Of a stretch of DNA of 64,000 nt, positions 42,680-51,404 are shown piece after piece (position 1 is the stretch's first letter; every line of letters starts with the position of its first letter). Both the position numbers and the translations under genes were made by a program. Below the pieces are notes generated by a model. The model was not told where the DNA came from, did no database searches, and saw only the letters and a list, made by a program, of their open reading frames with translations. The DNA is from GCA-2770975 sp050248915 (GTDB lineage: Bacteria > Cyanobacteriota > Sericytochromatia > UBA7694): assembly GCA_050248915.1 (NCBI GenBank), contig JBFWRL010000007.1, forward strand, positions 11,606 through 75,605, given 5' to 3'.

Positions 42680-44197
42680 TTAAAACTGTGCTGAGGCCGA
42701 GGTAGTGGCCGAGGCTGGAAATGCCAGCGGGCGCCCCAGTTTGAGCAATTGCCCCATCTGGTTCAGGGCCTTTTCCCAGCTTTGCACCTCAAGCAACGCT
42801 GAATCCCAGTTATTTTCAATTTTTTCCAGGGCAGCCTGTCTGGACAGGGCACGGGTGCGGCGCTGGGCCAGAGCCAGGGCGGACCGCAGCGCCAAAAATG
42901 ACTGACTCAGGCTCTGCAGGCTCTGCAAAAGCTGGGCCAAGCTCTCTCTCTCGGCACTTTCGGGCCAGCTCTCAGGCAGTTGAAAATCAGCCTGTTCGCG
43001 GGAACTCAAGGCGGGAGCTTCCTGCAGGGCCTGAAAATAGCCCAGGCGTTTTTCTACCAAAAGCAGGCCTGCCCGCAGGGGGGGCCATGCTGTACCGAGG
43101 GCTGTATTCTGCCTCAACTCGCTCAGACAGCGGTTTTTCAAGAGCAGGGCATCCCGGTGCAATTGGCGACACAGGGATTCGTGGGTCACCCCGGCCAGAT
43201 CAGCGTGGATCTCTATAAGGCGCTTGCACATCTGATCCAGGCTGCGCTGCAGGCGAACAGCGGCATCTAAGTGCAAGGCCTGGGCCTGGTCATTTTGCTG
43301 TCTGAACAGGCTCTGCAATTGGGCCTGCAGGGAGGCCTTTTCGGCATCTGAACAGCGCTGTAATTGGCTGCGTAGCGCAAAGATCCGGCTTTCCAATTGC
43401 TCTGGTTCCAGATCTTCAGGCAAATCCGGCAATTGCTGTGCCACACTTTTTGGCGCTGACACCGGCGTATCTGCAGGATCTTCTGGGGGAGCGGTCTTTT
43501 CCCAGAGCTGCTGGACAACACGGGTCAGACTTTCTGCGAGGCTGAACAAAGCCGCTTTTTCCAAAGCAGGCAGGGGATTGGGGGCGCGCAATTTCTCCAA
43601 AATTCGGGCCTCAGCGGCCAGAACAGCGGCCATCATGTCCATTTTATTCAGCCGCAGGCACTCCAATTTCTGGCTTTGGCGCTGCAGAAAAGGCCGCAAG
43701 AGGGCCATACCCTCCTGCTCTGAGAGAGCCGTTTTACCCGTATAAGGCAAGCTGAGTTGGGACTGCAACCCAAGCAGTTGGGTTTTAACCGCAGCCCAAT
43801 GGCGAGAAGTATCTGAGACCGGTTCCTGTCCCAAGCGCTGCAAAAGCTGCTGCAAAAGATATTGAAAATCTTTGAGTTTTTCCAAGCGGTAACTGGCTTT
43901 TTTCTGACGCAGTTGCTCGGCCAAAACGGCAGAATCGGGAGCAACTTGTTTGACCTCGGAAGATGGAGATGCAGTGGATTTTGTTTTCTCAAGCAATGGC
44001 GGCAAAGGAGCCAGCAGAACTTCACTTTCAGCCAAACCCTGCGCTTGGTTTTCCAAGCTGGGGGGCAAAAACAGGTTTTCTTCTTCTGGGCGCAAATCGC
44101 GGAGACGTGTTACCTTGCGCTGAAAACCCGCAGCGGCTTTGAGAGCTTCAAAATCCACCCCTGCAGGATGGCCTGCAGACATTTTAAATAAACTCAT
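42680..44197 (-). CDS. 505-residue helical protein of unknown function
   Basis: The protein is almost entirely helical, rich in Gln, Leu, Ala and Arg, with long amphipathic stretches such as RLEKLKDFQYLLQQLLQRLG and heptad-like regions, suggesting coiled coils or a helical bundle. No signal peptide, transmembrane segment or known motif is seen. Its start overlaps the pseudo-cyclase stop by 4 bases (ATGA) and it is followed after 11 bases by the 1167-residue gene, so the three are probably made together. Confidence 0.72.
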   Translation of the reverse strand: MSLFKMSAGHPAGVDFEALKAAAGFQRKVTRLRDLRPEEENLFLPPSLENQAQGLAESEVLLAPLPPLLEKTKSTASPSSEVKQVAPDSAVLAEQLRQKKASYRLEKLKDFQYLLQQLLQRLGQEPVSDTSRHWAAVKTQLLGLQSQLSLPYTGKTALSEQEGMALLRPFLQRQSQKLECLRLNKMDMMAAVLAAEARILEKLRAPNPLPALEKAALFSLAESLTRVVQQLWEKTAPPEDPADTPVSAPKSVAQQLPDLPEDLEPEQLESRIFALRSQLQRCSDAEKASLQAQLQSLFRQQNDQAQALHLDAAVRLQRSLDQMCKRLIEIHADLAGVTHESLCRQLHRDALLLKNRCLSELRQNTALGTAWPPLRAGLLLVEKRLGYFQALQEAPALSSREQADFQLPESWPESAERESLAQLLQSLQSLSQSFLALRSALALAQRRTRALSRQAALEKIENNWDSALLEVQSWEKALNQMGQLLKLGRPLAFPASATTSASAQF

Positions 44198-46014
44198 GCT
44201 TGGCCTCCGGCAAAACGCAAAGTATAAAAGGGCCAGTTTTGTCCGTCAGGCAAGGCAATGCTTTGTTCTGTCACCCCCGCGCGCACACGGTAGAGAAACC
44301 ACTGTAAATCCGCATCGGCAAAGATTTCAGCTGAGATCACCACCTCCGCTTGAGCGGCCAATTCTAGCTGAAATTCAGCCATTTCCACGGCCAGCCCCTG
44401 GTAATTTAAGCTGGCAGAGTCTGCTTGGGTTTCACAGGGGCCCTCCGCCAAAGCCGCCCGAAAATACAGCGTTTGATCCGGCGGACGGCCACTGTTGAGC
44501 AGATTTAAATTCACATGCAGAGACCAGAGCGCCCGCAGACCGTCCAGCGGGTCTTGAAAAACCACCCTCGCGCCTGCTTGATCTTGGTTCAACACAACCC
44601 CTGCCCGGCTCTGCAGCAGTGGTGAGAGCAGTTCCTGCCGCTCGGCAGGGCTGTTTGCACCTTCCCAGCGCAGCTCCAAAAAACTGAGCCGGGACACAGG
44701 CAGCGCCTCTGCCGGGGCCTCACTGGCAAAAAGTTCACGAAATTCGGGCAGAGAACTCACCAAAGCACCAGAACAGACCTGGGGGTCCCAGTCCTGTTTT
44801 TCAATCTGCAAAGTGCAAAAATAGGGACGGGAATTGTAAAGGGTCAAGCTGGCTCCTGGTGCCAATTCCAAGGGCTGGTCAGCCAGATTTTCCAGCGAAA
44901 GCTGGCCGGAGGCGGCCCCCTGTTCGGAGACCATCAACAGGCCTTCTTGCTGCAGGGACAGTGAGCGCAAAACATAATTGCCCAGAGGCAATTGCAGTTC
45001 CCAGTCCCGTTTTTCTTCGGGCCAAAGGTTGAACTGTCCGGCCAGATGGGGTGTATTGGCCGGGCTGCCTGCACAAAAATGGTCTTCTTGCAAAGCGCGA
45101 AGGGCCGTGTCTGGGAAAAAGCTCAGCTCCAGGTTCTGATCAAACCCCACCTGGTAGCCCGCCGCACAACTGGGGCAATAGGCCTGGTGAGAGACCTCCT
45201 GTAGGTGCAGGTTGTTTTCCTTGGGGCCCTTGCAACCAGGACAGCGCAAGTCCCAGCGCAAATGCAAATCTCCCGCCCAGGTGACCCGCAGGCAAAAACG
45301 CAGGGTATCGAGGGGATTGAAGCCATAGAGACTGGCCAACTCAAAGGGGCGCAAGCGCCCAGCATAACGTTCTGGGGCCAAAAGTACGTAGCGGGCCAGT
45401 TGAGCGGGAATCGGGGATTGGGGTTGAAGTTCTTGCCAGCGCTCACTCAAATGGCTCAGGGCCGCTTGACTCTGGGGGCTGAGGACATTAAAAAAGACCT
45501 CCACCCCTTTTGCACCAGCCGTTAAAGCCTGATCCAGGTTTTGCCAGAACAGGGCCATTTTCTGTAAATTGTCTTTGAGGGCAGTGGCTATCAGCAGATC
45601 TGGCACAGCAGGCACATAGTCGATGCGCCCCGTGAGCAGACAGCCCTCGCCCTCGATAACAGTGTGGATAGAAAAGCGCAGATATTTGAACAGCCCTTGG
45701 CTGTAAATCCGCTCCACAGATAGAGCATGGCCTTCTTGCCATTCAAAGGGCAATTCCTGGTAGACCTGATTCAGGCCTGCGGCTTTGGTCTCGACCTCTA
45801 GCAAGCTGCCGCCCTGGCTCAGGGGAGAAAAGGCATTTTGGGTTGCACTCAAGCCTACTTTCTGATTGAGCAGGTCGGTATTGCAAATCAAGGGCCAGAG
45901 GGTGAGGGGACTGTTTTTGAGTTGCAGTGATTTTTCCTGCGTTTTGGCCTGATTGCGTAAAACTTCAATAGGTGTGAGCTTTTCCAAGATATTCAGACTG
46001 GCATTCATGCACAT
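44194..46014 (-). CDS. DUF5939 protein with a degenerate adenylate/guanylate cyclase domain
   Basis: The 606-residue protein has an N-terminal region matching DUF5939, a domain usually in front of cyclases, with a zinc-ribbon-like pair of Cys motifs (RCPGC near residue 255 and CPSC near residue 278) preceded by WAGDLHLRWDL. The C-terminal 170 residues follow the class III cyclase layout: GARVVFQDPLDGLRALWSLHVNL, an LRAALAEGPC turn, LNYQGLAVEMAEFQLELA and AEVVISAEIF. But the metal-binding FxDxxGS start is replaced by LSFLELRWEGAN, so catalysis is unlikely. It may sense nucleotides or act as a scaffold. An ATG start has ggag 6 bases upstream. Confidence 0.75.
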   Translation of the reverse strand: MCMNASLNILEKLTPIEVLRNQAKTQEKSLQLKNSPLTLWPLICNTDLLNQKVGLSATQNAFSPLSQGGSLLEVETKAAGLNQVYQELPFEWQEGHALSVERIYSQGLFKYLRFSIHTVIEGEGCLLTGRIDYVPAVPDLLIATALKDNLQKMALFWQNLDQALTAGAKGVEVFFNVLSPQSQAALSHLSERWQELQPQSPIPAQLARYVLLAPERYAGRLRPFELASLYGFNPLDTLRFCLRVTWAGDLHLRWDLRCPGCKGPKENNLHLQEVSHQAYCPSCAAGYQVGFDQNLELSFFPDTALRALQEDHFCAGSPANTPHLAGQFNLWPEEKRDWELQLPLGNYVLRSLSLQQEGLLMVSEQGAASGQLSLENLADQPLELAPGASLTLYNSRPYFCTLQIEKQDWDPQVCSGALVSSLPEFRELFASEAPAEALPVSRLSFLELRWEGANSPAERQELLSPLLQSRAGVVLNQDQAGARVVFQDPLDGLRALWSLHVNLNLLNSGRPPDQTLYFRAALAEGPCETQADSASLNYQGLAVEMAEFQLELAAQAEVVISAEIFADADLQWFLYRVRAGVTEQSIALPDGQNWPFYTLRFAGGQA

Positions 46015-46035
46015 CCATTACTCCGCTGCTTGTTT

Positions 46036-46056
46036 TCATCACTTTTGATGATTATA
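46036..46056 (-). promoter_or_regulatory. promoter and start-site palindrome of the pseudo-cyclase operon
   Basis: A minus-strand TATAAT (46051-46056) overlaps the stop codon of the glycosyltransferase gene. Directly downstream is an inverted repeat tcatca-cttt-tgatga (46036-46051) centred on the predicted transcription start near 46044, a position expected for a repressor site. The operon's ATG is at 46014. Confidence 0.5.
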
Positions 46057-46897
46057 AGTTAAAAAAAAGACTTTCACAAGCAGGCAAATAATGCCCCCCA
46101 ATTGCCCCATTCAAGGTCACCAAAGCCTGGGGTGAAGCTTGGCAGCGCACGGCATAAGGCATGGTCGGGTGGGGCCGAAATACATAGACCTTGCCCCGCT
46201 CGCTCTCAGGCAAGGTGTGAAAGGGCTCGTTCTGGGCATGGTGCTGATGCTCAGCCCAGGCATCGACCAAAAAATGCACCTCGCGCCCAGCCTGCACCGC
46301 CCGCTCGGCAAAGTCCAAGTCCTCGCCCCCCCAGCCCAGAAAATCTTCGTCGAAGCCGCCCAAACGGCGATAGGTTTCGCGGTAAATCGCAAAATTCCCG
46401 GCCCAGGCAAATTCATAAGCCGAGTGAAAGAGCTTGGGGTCGGGTAACAAACGGCCCTCTTGCCAGAGGTAGCGGGTGTCCCACCAATTGACAGGGGTCT
46501 CAGGAGCCCAGAGCGAAGGGGCCAAACGGGTTTTGTCGTAGCCGACATAGCCGTAGAGCAGGTCTTGTTGGCGAAAGCCCAAATAGGCGGCATAGGCCGA
46601 CAGGCCTTCGGGATTGAGCAAGACATCGGCATCGAGAAAGACCAGAATCTCGCCCTGCGCGTTGGCGGCTCCGAGATTGCGCGAACGGCTCACACAGCGA
46701 TCGTTTTCGCGCCAAAAATAGCGCAATGGGAGCGCAGGCACAAATTCCGCTGCGCAGGCCCGACCATTTTCGGAGCCATCGTCGACCACCAGCACCTCAA
46801 ACAGCACATGGCTTTGGGCCTGCAATTGGCGCAGACAGTGGGCCAAGGGGCCCTCGCGCCCCGGTGACATGCAGACCACAACGCTGAGAAAAATCAC
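46052..46897 (-). CDS. glycosyltransferase family 2
   Basis: The 281-residue enzyme is a GT-A-fold glycosyltransferase. It has SVVVCMSPGREGPLAHCLRQL at the start, VLVVDDGSEN for nucleotide binding, ILVFLDADVLL with the DxD metal site, a WAGNFAIYR acceptor loop and GFDEDFLGWGGEDLDFAERA with the catalytic ED of the acceptor-binding motif. This set resembles galactosyltransferase or chondroitin-polymerase-like GT2 enzymes. Activity is cytoplasmic; donor and acceptor are unknown. Translation begins at GTG 46897. Confidence 0.9.
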   Translation of the reverse strand: MIFLSVVVCMSPGREGPLAHCLRQLQAQSHVLFEVLVVDDGSENGRACAAEFVPALPLRYFWRENDRCVSRSRNLGAANAQGEILVFLDADVLLNPEGLSAYAAYLGFRQQDLLYGYVGYDKTRLAPSLWAPETPVNWWDTRYLWQEGRLLPDPKLFHSAYEFAWAGNFAIYRETYRRLGGFDEDFLGWGGEDLDFAERAVQAGREVHFLVDAWAEHQHHAQNEPFHTLPESERGKVYVFRPHPTMPYAVRCQASPQALVTLNGAIGGHYLPACESLFFNL

Positions 46898-46922
46898 GGC
46901 CGCACCCTGCCATTACCCGCCT

Positions 46923-47474
46923 TTAAGCCGGATTAAACAGCTTGAGCAGGGCAAAGATCAAAACACCTGTGACCGAGACATAGAGCCAAATTGGATAGGT
47001 CCACTTGGCAATTTTGCGGTGAATTTCGCTTTTGCGGGTCAGGGCGAAATAAAAGGTCAGCAGCACCAGCGGCAGGGCCACGATGGAGAGGCCAATATGG
47101 CTAATCAAGGTAAAGAAATACACCGGGCGAATCAGGCCCAGGGCCAGAAATTTGGTATCGCCGTGCAGGCTGTGGTAGACGATATAACTGATCAGAAAGA
47201 GGCTTGAAGAGGCAAAGGCCCCCAGCATCAAGCGCATATGCACCAGCGGTTGTTTGCGTTTGATCGCTACCAACCCCAACAAGATCAAGGTTGCGCTGCT
47301 GCCATTTAAAAAGGCATTCAGCGCGGGCAAAGCACTCACCCAGCCACTCTGGCTGGGGGTATTCTGGCGGAAATAAATCAGCCAAAACAAAAATAAAATG
47401 GCCAGCAAACTGACGCCCAGAATACCAGGCAGGGCCACTTTGCGGTCAAAACGAGAGTCCAAGGTTGTTTGCAT
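46923..47474 (-). CDS. DUF420 family membrane protein
   Basis: The 183-residue protein has five predicted transmembrane helices and the DUF420 pattern: LPALNAFLNGSSATLILLG, HMRLMLGAFASSSLFLISY, a histidine in YHSLHGDT, and ISHIGLSIVALPLVLLTFYFAL then YVSVTGVLIF. DUF420 proteins often lie near cytochrome oxidase genes and may aid haem-copper oxidase assembly, but no oxidase gene is nearby here. It runs in the same direction as the glycosyltransferase gene downstream. Confidence 0.88.
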   Translation of the reverse strand: MQTTLDSRFDRKVALPGILGVSLLAILFLFWLIYFRQNTPSQSGWVSALPALNAFLNGSSATLILLGLVAIKRKQPLVHMRLMLGAFASSSLFLISYIVYHSLHGDTKFLALGLIRPVYFFTLISHIGLSIVALPLVLLTFYFALTRKSEIHRKIAKWTYPIWLYVSVTGVLIFALLKLFNPA

Positions 47475-47515
47475 AAAAGTATCCTAGCAAAAGACAGGGG
47501 CTGGGGGAATCAGTA

Positions 47516-48259
47516 TCAGCGCGCAGGAGCTGTAACAGGGCCTGTAAACTGTTTTAAGACCCCAGTTGATCTAAATTTGAGCCATTGTCCGTAATAAAAT
47601 GTCAATTCTTCGTAGAGCTTCACCATACCCACATCGGGGGCATACCAATAGTTGAGAAAGTCCTCTTTGCCATTGTCATAGCGCAGGTGGTGTTCCATTT
47701 TTAGGGCCTGAAAGGTGCCAGCGGGCACCGTTACAGTTTCAAAACCCACCACACGGATGGTTTCAGAACCACCTTGAAAGAGACGGCCTTCCCAGGCTTT
47801 GCCACTTTCAAAGGGCAATTGCAGGGCAATGATAAAATTTTTGCCCCGCAGGACAGGCTCTTGCAGCGCAAAGCTCTCACGCAGCACCTGTTCGTGGTAG
47901 CGTGAGAGTTCGACCCGATCAGCAAAGCGTTTGGCCAAGGTGGGGGTGGGTTTGATATCCGAATCGGGATACGAGCGGCGCAAAACCGCAGTTTGGGCCT
48001 CGCCTTCGGTGCCATTGGACTCCACACGCATGACCATGGTCTTAAATTTGGTATTGGGCTGGTCATTCTGACTCTGTTCCAGCAAATAGGTCCAGGAGCG
48101 GCCCATCTCCAGTGGATAATAGCGCTGCATTTGGGTGGCATTGACGGGTGCCTTTTGGGCCAAAAGGGGAGCGTTGGCACTTTGGGGCGCACGCGCAGGC
48201 AAAACAGCAGATTGACAGGCACTCAAAAGCAAGAACAGGGCGAGGGGCAGCTTGCGCAT
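47516..48259 (-). CDS. predicted lipoprotein of unknown function
   Basis: This 247-residue protein has a lipoprotein signal with LLSAC (Cys15). The mature region has YYPLEMGRSWTYLLEQ, ETVTVPAGTFQALKMEHHL and NYWYAPDVGMVKLYEEL, a set of motifs common in secreted bacterial proteins of unknown role whose beta strands form a lipocalin-like or DUF3108-like fold. No catalytic residues stand out. It starts at an ATG with gagg upstream and is followed by the DUF420 gene. Confidence 0.8.
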   Translation of the reverse strand: MRKLPLALFLLLSACQSAVLPARAPQSANAPLLAQKAPVNATQMQRYYPLEMGRSWTYLLEQSQNDQPNTKFKTMVMRVESNGTEGEAQTAVLRRSYPDSDIKPTPTLAKRFADRVELSRYHEQVLRESFALQEPVLRGKNFIIALQLPFESGKAWEGRLFQGGSETIRVVGFETVTVPAGTFQALKMEHHLRYDNGKEDFLNYWYAPDVGMVKLYEELTFYYGQWLKFRSTGVLKQFTGPVTAPAR

Positions 48260-48298
48260 GGAAAAACCTCAAAATGATTTCCACCCATTATACCACCT

Positions 48299-48400
48299 CC
48301 TTCGACTCCGCTCAGGCATCCACTTCGACTCCGCTCAATAGCCCTCTATTCGAGCATCTGCACACCCGATCGGTTCCTGAGCGGAGTCGAAGGACCGATC
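48299..48400. repeat. repeat cluster with an 18-bp perfect inverted repeat
   Basis: ccttcgactccgctcagg (48299-48316) has an exact reverse complement at 48376-48393, and a third, direct copy of ttcgactccgctca lies at 48324-48337. The inverted copy is itself flanked by gatcggt (48368-48374) and accgatc (48394-48400), forming a nested stem. It lies between the divergent lipoprotein and acyl-CoA dehydrogenase genes. The gene's own promoter must be downstream of or inside the cluster. Confidence 0.85.
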
Positions 48401-48471
48401 CCTTACAACCTGTTATATACTGTAAAAGTAAACTTCCCAATAACCAGCCAAAATTATTACCCGGAGGCCCT

Positions 48472-49617
48472 ATGACAACCCCACTCACCACCCTTTCCGA
48501 AGACGAAACCCTGTTTAAACAGATGGTCAGCGAATTTGCCCAAGAAAAAATTAAACCCCTGCGTTCGCAAATGGACCACGATGCCCAATTTGACAAAGGC
48601 CTGATCAAAGCCTTCTTTGACCTGGATATCATGGGCATCGAAATCCCCGAAGCCCATGGCGGCGTGGGTGCCAATTTCTTTATGTCGATTCTGGCCGTAG
48701 AAGCCCTGTCCGAAGTGGATGCCTCCGCGGGGGTCTTGGTCGATGTGCAAAATACCTTGGTCAACAACGCCCTGATCCGCTGGGGCAACGACGATCAAAA
48801 AGCGCGCTATTTGCCCAAAATGGCCAGTGAGTGGATTGGGGCGTATGCCCTTTCCGAAGCAGGCTCTGGCTCTGATGCCTTTGCGCTGCAAACCCAGGCC
48901 CAAGACCAAGGCGATCACTTTGTGCTCAATGGCAATAAACTCTGGATCACCAATGCCGGAGAGGCCAATTTGTTTATTATTTTTGCCACCACCGACAAGG
49001 GCCTGGGCTATAAAGGCATCACTGCTTTTATTGTCGAGCGCGGCTTTGAGGGTTTTACCATCGGCAAAAAAGAAGACAAACTCGGCATTCGCGCCAGCAG
49101 CACTTGCGAATTGCAGCTCAATAATTGCCGTGTGCCCAAAGCCAACGTGCTCGGTGAAGTTGGCAAAGGCTATAAAGTGGCAATTGAAACCCTCAACGAA
49201 GGCCGAATTGGCATCGGTGCACAAATGATTGGCCTGGCCCAAGGCGCTTTAAATTGTGGCCTGCAATACATCAAAGAGCGGGAGCAATTTGGCAAATCGA
49301 TTGCCTCATTCCAGGGTGTGCAGTTTCAGATCGCTGAACTGGCCACCCAGATCGAAGCGGCCCGTCTGCTGGTTTACAATGCCGCCCGCTTAAAAGATGC
49401 AGGATTGCCCTTTTTGAAAGAGGCGGCCATGGCCAAACTCTTCTCTTCTCAAGTGGCTGAAAAAGTGGCATCTCAAGTGGTGGAACTGCACGGCGGCTAT
49501 GGCTATACCAAAGAATACCCTGCTGAAAAATACTTCCGCGATTGCAAAATTGGCAAGATCTACGAAGGCACTTCCAATATGCAATTGCAGACCATCGCCA
49601 AGATTATCCTGGGTTAG
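48472..49617 (+). CDS. acyl-CoA dehydrogenase
   Basis: The 381-residue flavoenzyme oxidises acyl-CoA to enoyl-CoA and passes electrons to electron-transfer flavoprotein. Family motifs are complete: AYALSEAGSGSDA and WITNAGEANLF for FAD and substrate contacts, REQFGKSIASFQGVQF, VVELHGGYGYTKEYPAEKYFRD, and IYEGTSNMQ with Glu365 as the catalytic base. The overall pattern fits short or branched-chain enzymes. ATG 48472 is fixed by the ggagg site 7 bases before it; a longer frame back to 48148 runs through repeats and the upstream gene and is not coding. No ETF or other beta-oxidation gene is nearby. Confidence 0.95.
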   Translation: MTTPLTTLSEDETLFKQMVSEFAQEKIKPLRSQMDHDAQFDKGLIKAFFDLDIMGIEIPEAHGGVGANFFMSILAVEALSEVDASAGVLVDVQNTLVNNALIRWGNDDQKARYLPKMASEWIGAYALSEAGSGSDAFALQTQAQDQGDHFVLNGNKLWITNAGEANLFIIFATTDKGLGYKGITAFIVERGFEGFTIGKKEDKLGIRASSTCELQLNNCRVPKANVLGEVGKGYKVAIETLNEGRIGIGAQMIGLAQGALNCGLQYIKEREQFGKSIASFQGVQFQIAELATQIEAARLLVYNAARLKDAGLPFLKEAAMAKLFSSQVAEKVASQVVELHGGYGYTKEYPAEKYFRDCKIGKIYEGTSNMQLQTIAKIILG

Positions 49618-49631
49618 ATCTGCAGCAAAAC

Positions 49632-49661
49632 AAAAGCGCTCCGGAATTCTGGGGCGCTTTT
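49632..49661. terminator. bidirectional terminator between acyl-CoA dehydrogenase and pilin genes
   Basis: An 8-bp stem aaaagcgc paired with gcgctttt, extended by two G-C pairs after a bulge, has T-runs on both sides. It ends transcription of the plus-strand dehydrogenase gene and of the convergent minus-strand pilin-like gene, whose stop codon overlaps the stem edge. Confidence 0.85.
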
Positions 49662-50127
49662 AGTTGTTTGTCATAATGAGGGGAATGCCTTTGACACTGA
49701 TGCGCGAAGCACTTTGATCATAGCCGTAAATGGCATAGGCGCCCAAGGCAAATTGTTCATAAGTTAAAAGCCCTTTGGTTTTGGGCTGAGATTCGTCATC
49801 AAAGGCATTGCCCTTGCCCTGCAGGCCAGTATAGGGATTCTGCAATTCTTTGAACAATTGGCTGTTCCGCATTTCTGGCTCAGCACTCAAAGCCGTAACA
49901 TCAGCGGGATAAATCCCCCCATACAGCGCACTGTAAATTTCAACCATGGTTCTAAATGCCGACATATTGGCTTTGGTACTGGCATCTTTGGCCCTGGACT
50001 GGGCCGCATTAAACTGGGGCAGCGCAATGGCCACCAAAATACCAATAATCACAATCACAACCATCAACTCTATCAAGGTGAACCCGCGTTGCTGGGTTCT
50101 GAGCTTCAGCTTCCATTCACGTAACAT
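49660..50127 (-). CDS. type IV pilin-like/type II secretion pseudopilin
   Basis: ATG 50127 (aagggg upstream) gives a 155-residue prepilin with a short basic leader (about 15 residues), a cleavage and methylation site QQRG-FTLIELMVV, and the hydrophobic helix IVIIGILVAIALPQFNAA. The mature domain is small, with a DESQPKTKGLL loop. Prepilin peptidase would cut after Gly15 and methylate Phe. It resembles GspG-like or type IVa minor pilins but no secretion or pilus genes are nearby, so its machine is encoded elsewhere. Confidence 0.9.
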   Translation of the reverse strand: MLREWKLKLRTQQRGFTLIELMVVIVIIGILVAIALPQFNAAQSRAKDASTKANMSAFRTMVEIYSALYGGIYPADVTALSAEPEMRNSQLFKELQNPYTGLQGKGNAFDDESQPKTKGLLTYEQFALGAYAIYGYDQSASRISVKGIPLIMTNN

Positions 50128-50273
50128 TAAAATACCCCTTATACCTGAAAAACACTGATTTTGCCGATCGTCAAAACTCAAATTTCAGAAAAAATCAAAA
50201 TCTCAAAAAATGTCAATTAAATGATATTAAATTCTATTCCCAAAATCTAAAAATCACAAACCCCTGATAAAAA

Positions 50274-51278
50274 TCAATCTTTAAAACGGTGGGTAAAAAT
50301 ACGCGCAAAATCTGTACGAAAGCGGGTAGCTGTCCAAATTGGGGGATTGGTGGCGAAAAGCGTCAAAAGTGCCTGGGTTGCATCCAACTTAAAAGCATCT
50401 GCCGAAAACCAACGAAAGCCGATTCCGATCGAATGGGTCAGATTCGAGACATGGTGCCACCACGAAGGGGGATTAAACAAAATATCCCCCGGCTGGAGAA
50501 TACACTCATAGCGGTCGAGGTATTGCATCGCGGGATAAGTCTCAAAATCAGGGGCCTCGGGATTAAACTCACTGTGAAAATAGGGCGTACCTGTGACCGG
50601 TGGCGTCAGCACACAATCATATCCGGGAGGGTAGAGAATCCAGTGTTTTTCGCCATAAACTTGCACAAAAAGATTGTGTTCGCTCGCGCTGTGCAAATGG
50701 GTTTTGCTGCCCTTGCCACCAATAAACACCTGAAACGTGCGGCCAGAACAAAAAGTATTGCGGTGGCTCAAAAGCCAATTCAGATCCAAATCCGATTGCA
50801 GTTCGGGATGGGTATGCAAAATCCGATTGAAGCGGCTGTATTTTTTGAGCGCATCGCTGTCCATGTGGGCAATGACATCAGCCAAAGTGGTCACTTCGGG
50901 CTTGCGACTGATCTCCTGTAAATTGGCGGGCGAGGCGTCAATCAACATAATTTGATCTTGCCCATATTGTTCAGCTAAAAATTCAGGGCTCCATTTTCCC
51001 ACCGCAGGCCAATCTTTGGCTGCCCCTTGCAAGACAACCGGAATGCCTTTGCCCAAATAGACCCGCTTATACTCTGCCAAGGAGAGATGTTTCCGGCGTT
51101 CAACCGGCAGAACGCGCCCAGGAGAGCGTTTGATCTGCTGCAAAATACGTGTATCTATCTGCTTGCGCTGCTCTGTGGACCAGGTTTTAATTTTCTGACC
51201 GAGTGCATGCTCCAAAAGCCAGAGTCGCCCATATTCCTGACGATCTTTTTCAGTTCCAGGCAGTGTGGGCAATTCCAT
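50274..51278 (-). CDS. JmjC/cupin_8-type protein with an altered iron site
   Basis: The 334-residue protein looks like a cupin_8 (JmjC-like) 2-oxoglutarate oxygenase. A helical N-terminal region precedes the barrel: PVVLQGAAKDWPAVGKW, then FIGGKGSKTHLHSASEHNLFVQVYGEKHWILYPP, GDILFNPPSWWHHVSNL and GIGFRWFS. The expected H-x-D iron motif reads H196-S-A198: Asp is replaced by Ala. The distal His (H275 or H276) is present. Iron chemistry may be lost or a nearby Glu may substitute. Targets of the family are protein side chains or small molecules. An agga site precedes the ATG. Confidence 0.78.
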   Translation of the reverse strand: MELPTLPGTEKDRQEYGRLWLLEHALGQKIKTWSTEQRKQIDTRILQQIKRSPGRVLPVERRKHLSLAEYKRVYLGKGIPVVLQGAAKDWPAVGKWSPEFLAEQYGQDQIMLIDASPANLQEISRKPEVTTLADVIAHMDSDALKKYSRFNRILHTHPELQSDLDLNWLLSHRNTFCSGRTFQVFIGGKGSKTHLHSASEHNLFVQVYGEKHWILYPPGYDCVLTPPVTGTPYFHSEFNPEAPDFETYPAMQYLDRYECILQPGDILFNPPSWWHHVSNLTHSIGIGFRWFSADAFKLDATQALLTLFATNPPIWTATRFRTDFARIFTHRFKD

Positions 51279-51404
51279 AATTATTATCCTTTGGCACAGA
51301 CTGCATGTATTTTAGAGTCTTGGCTTGACGCTGTATAGCAGAATCTGAAAAACAAAATTTAAGTTATCTCCTGAAGAACCCGATAGGCTGAAAAGAGGTA
51401 AATC

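Noticed and set aside
44194..46014. Active adenylate cyclase
   Set aside because: The metal-binding FxDxxGS motif of class III cyclases is not found at the expected position.
48299..48400. CRISPR array
   Set aside because: Only three copies of a 14-base word, one inverted, with unequal spacing and no cas genes.
48148..48471. Long frame extending the acyl-CoA dehydrogenase upstream
   Set aside because: It runs through the repeat cluster and antisense to a lipoprotein gene; the ggagg site and family N-terminus fix the start at 48472.
51300..51404. Possible sigma-54 or sigma-28 promoter before fliK
   Set aside because: A TTGGC and a TTGACG word are present but spacing to GC or to a -10/GCCGATAA element does not fit either class.
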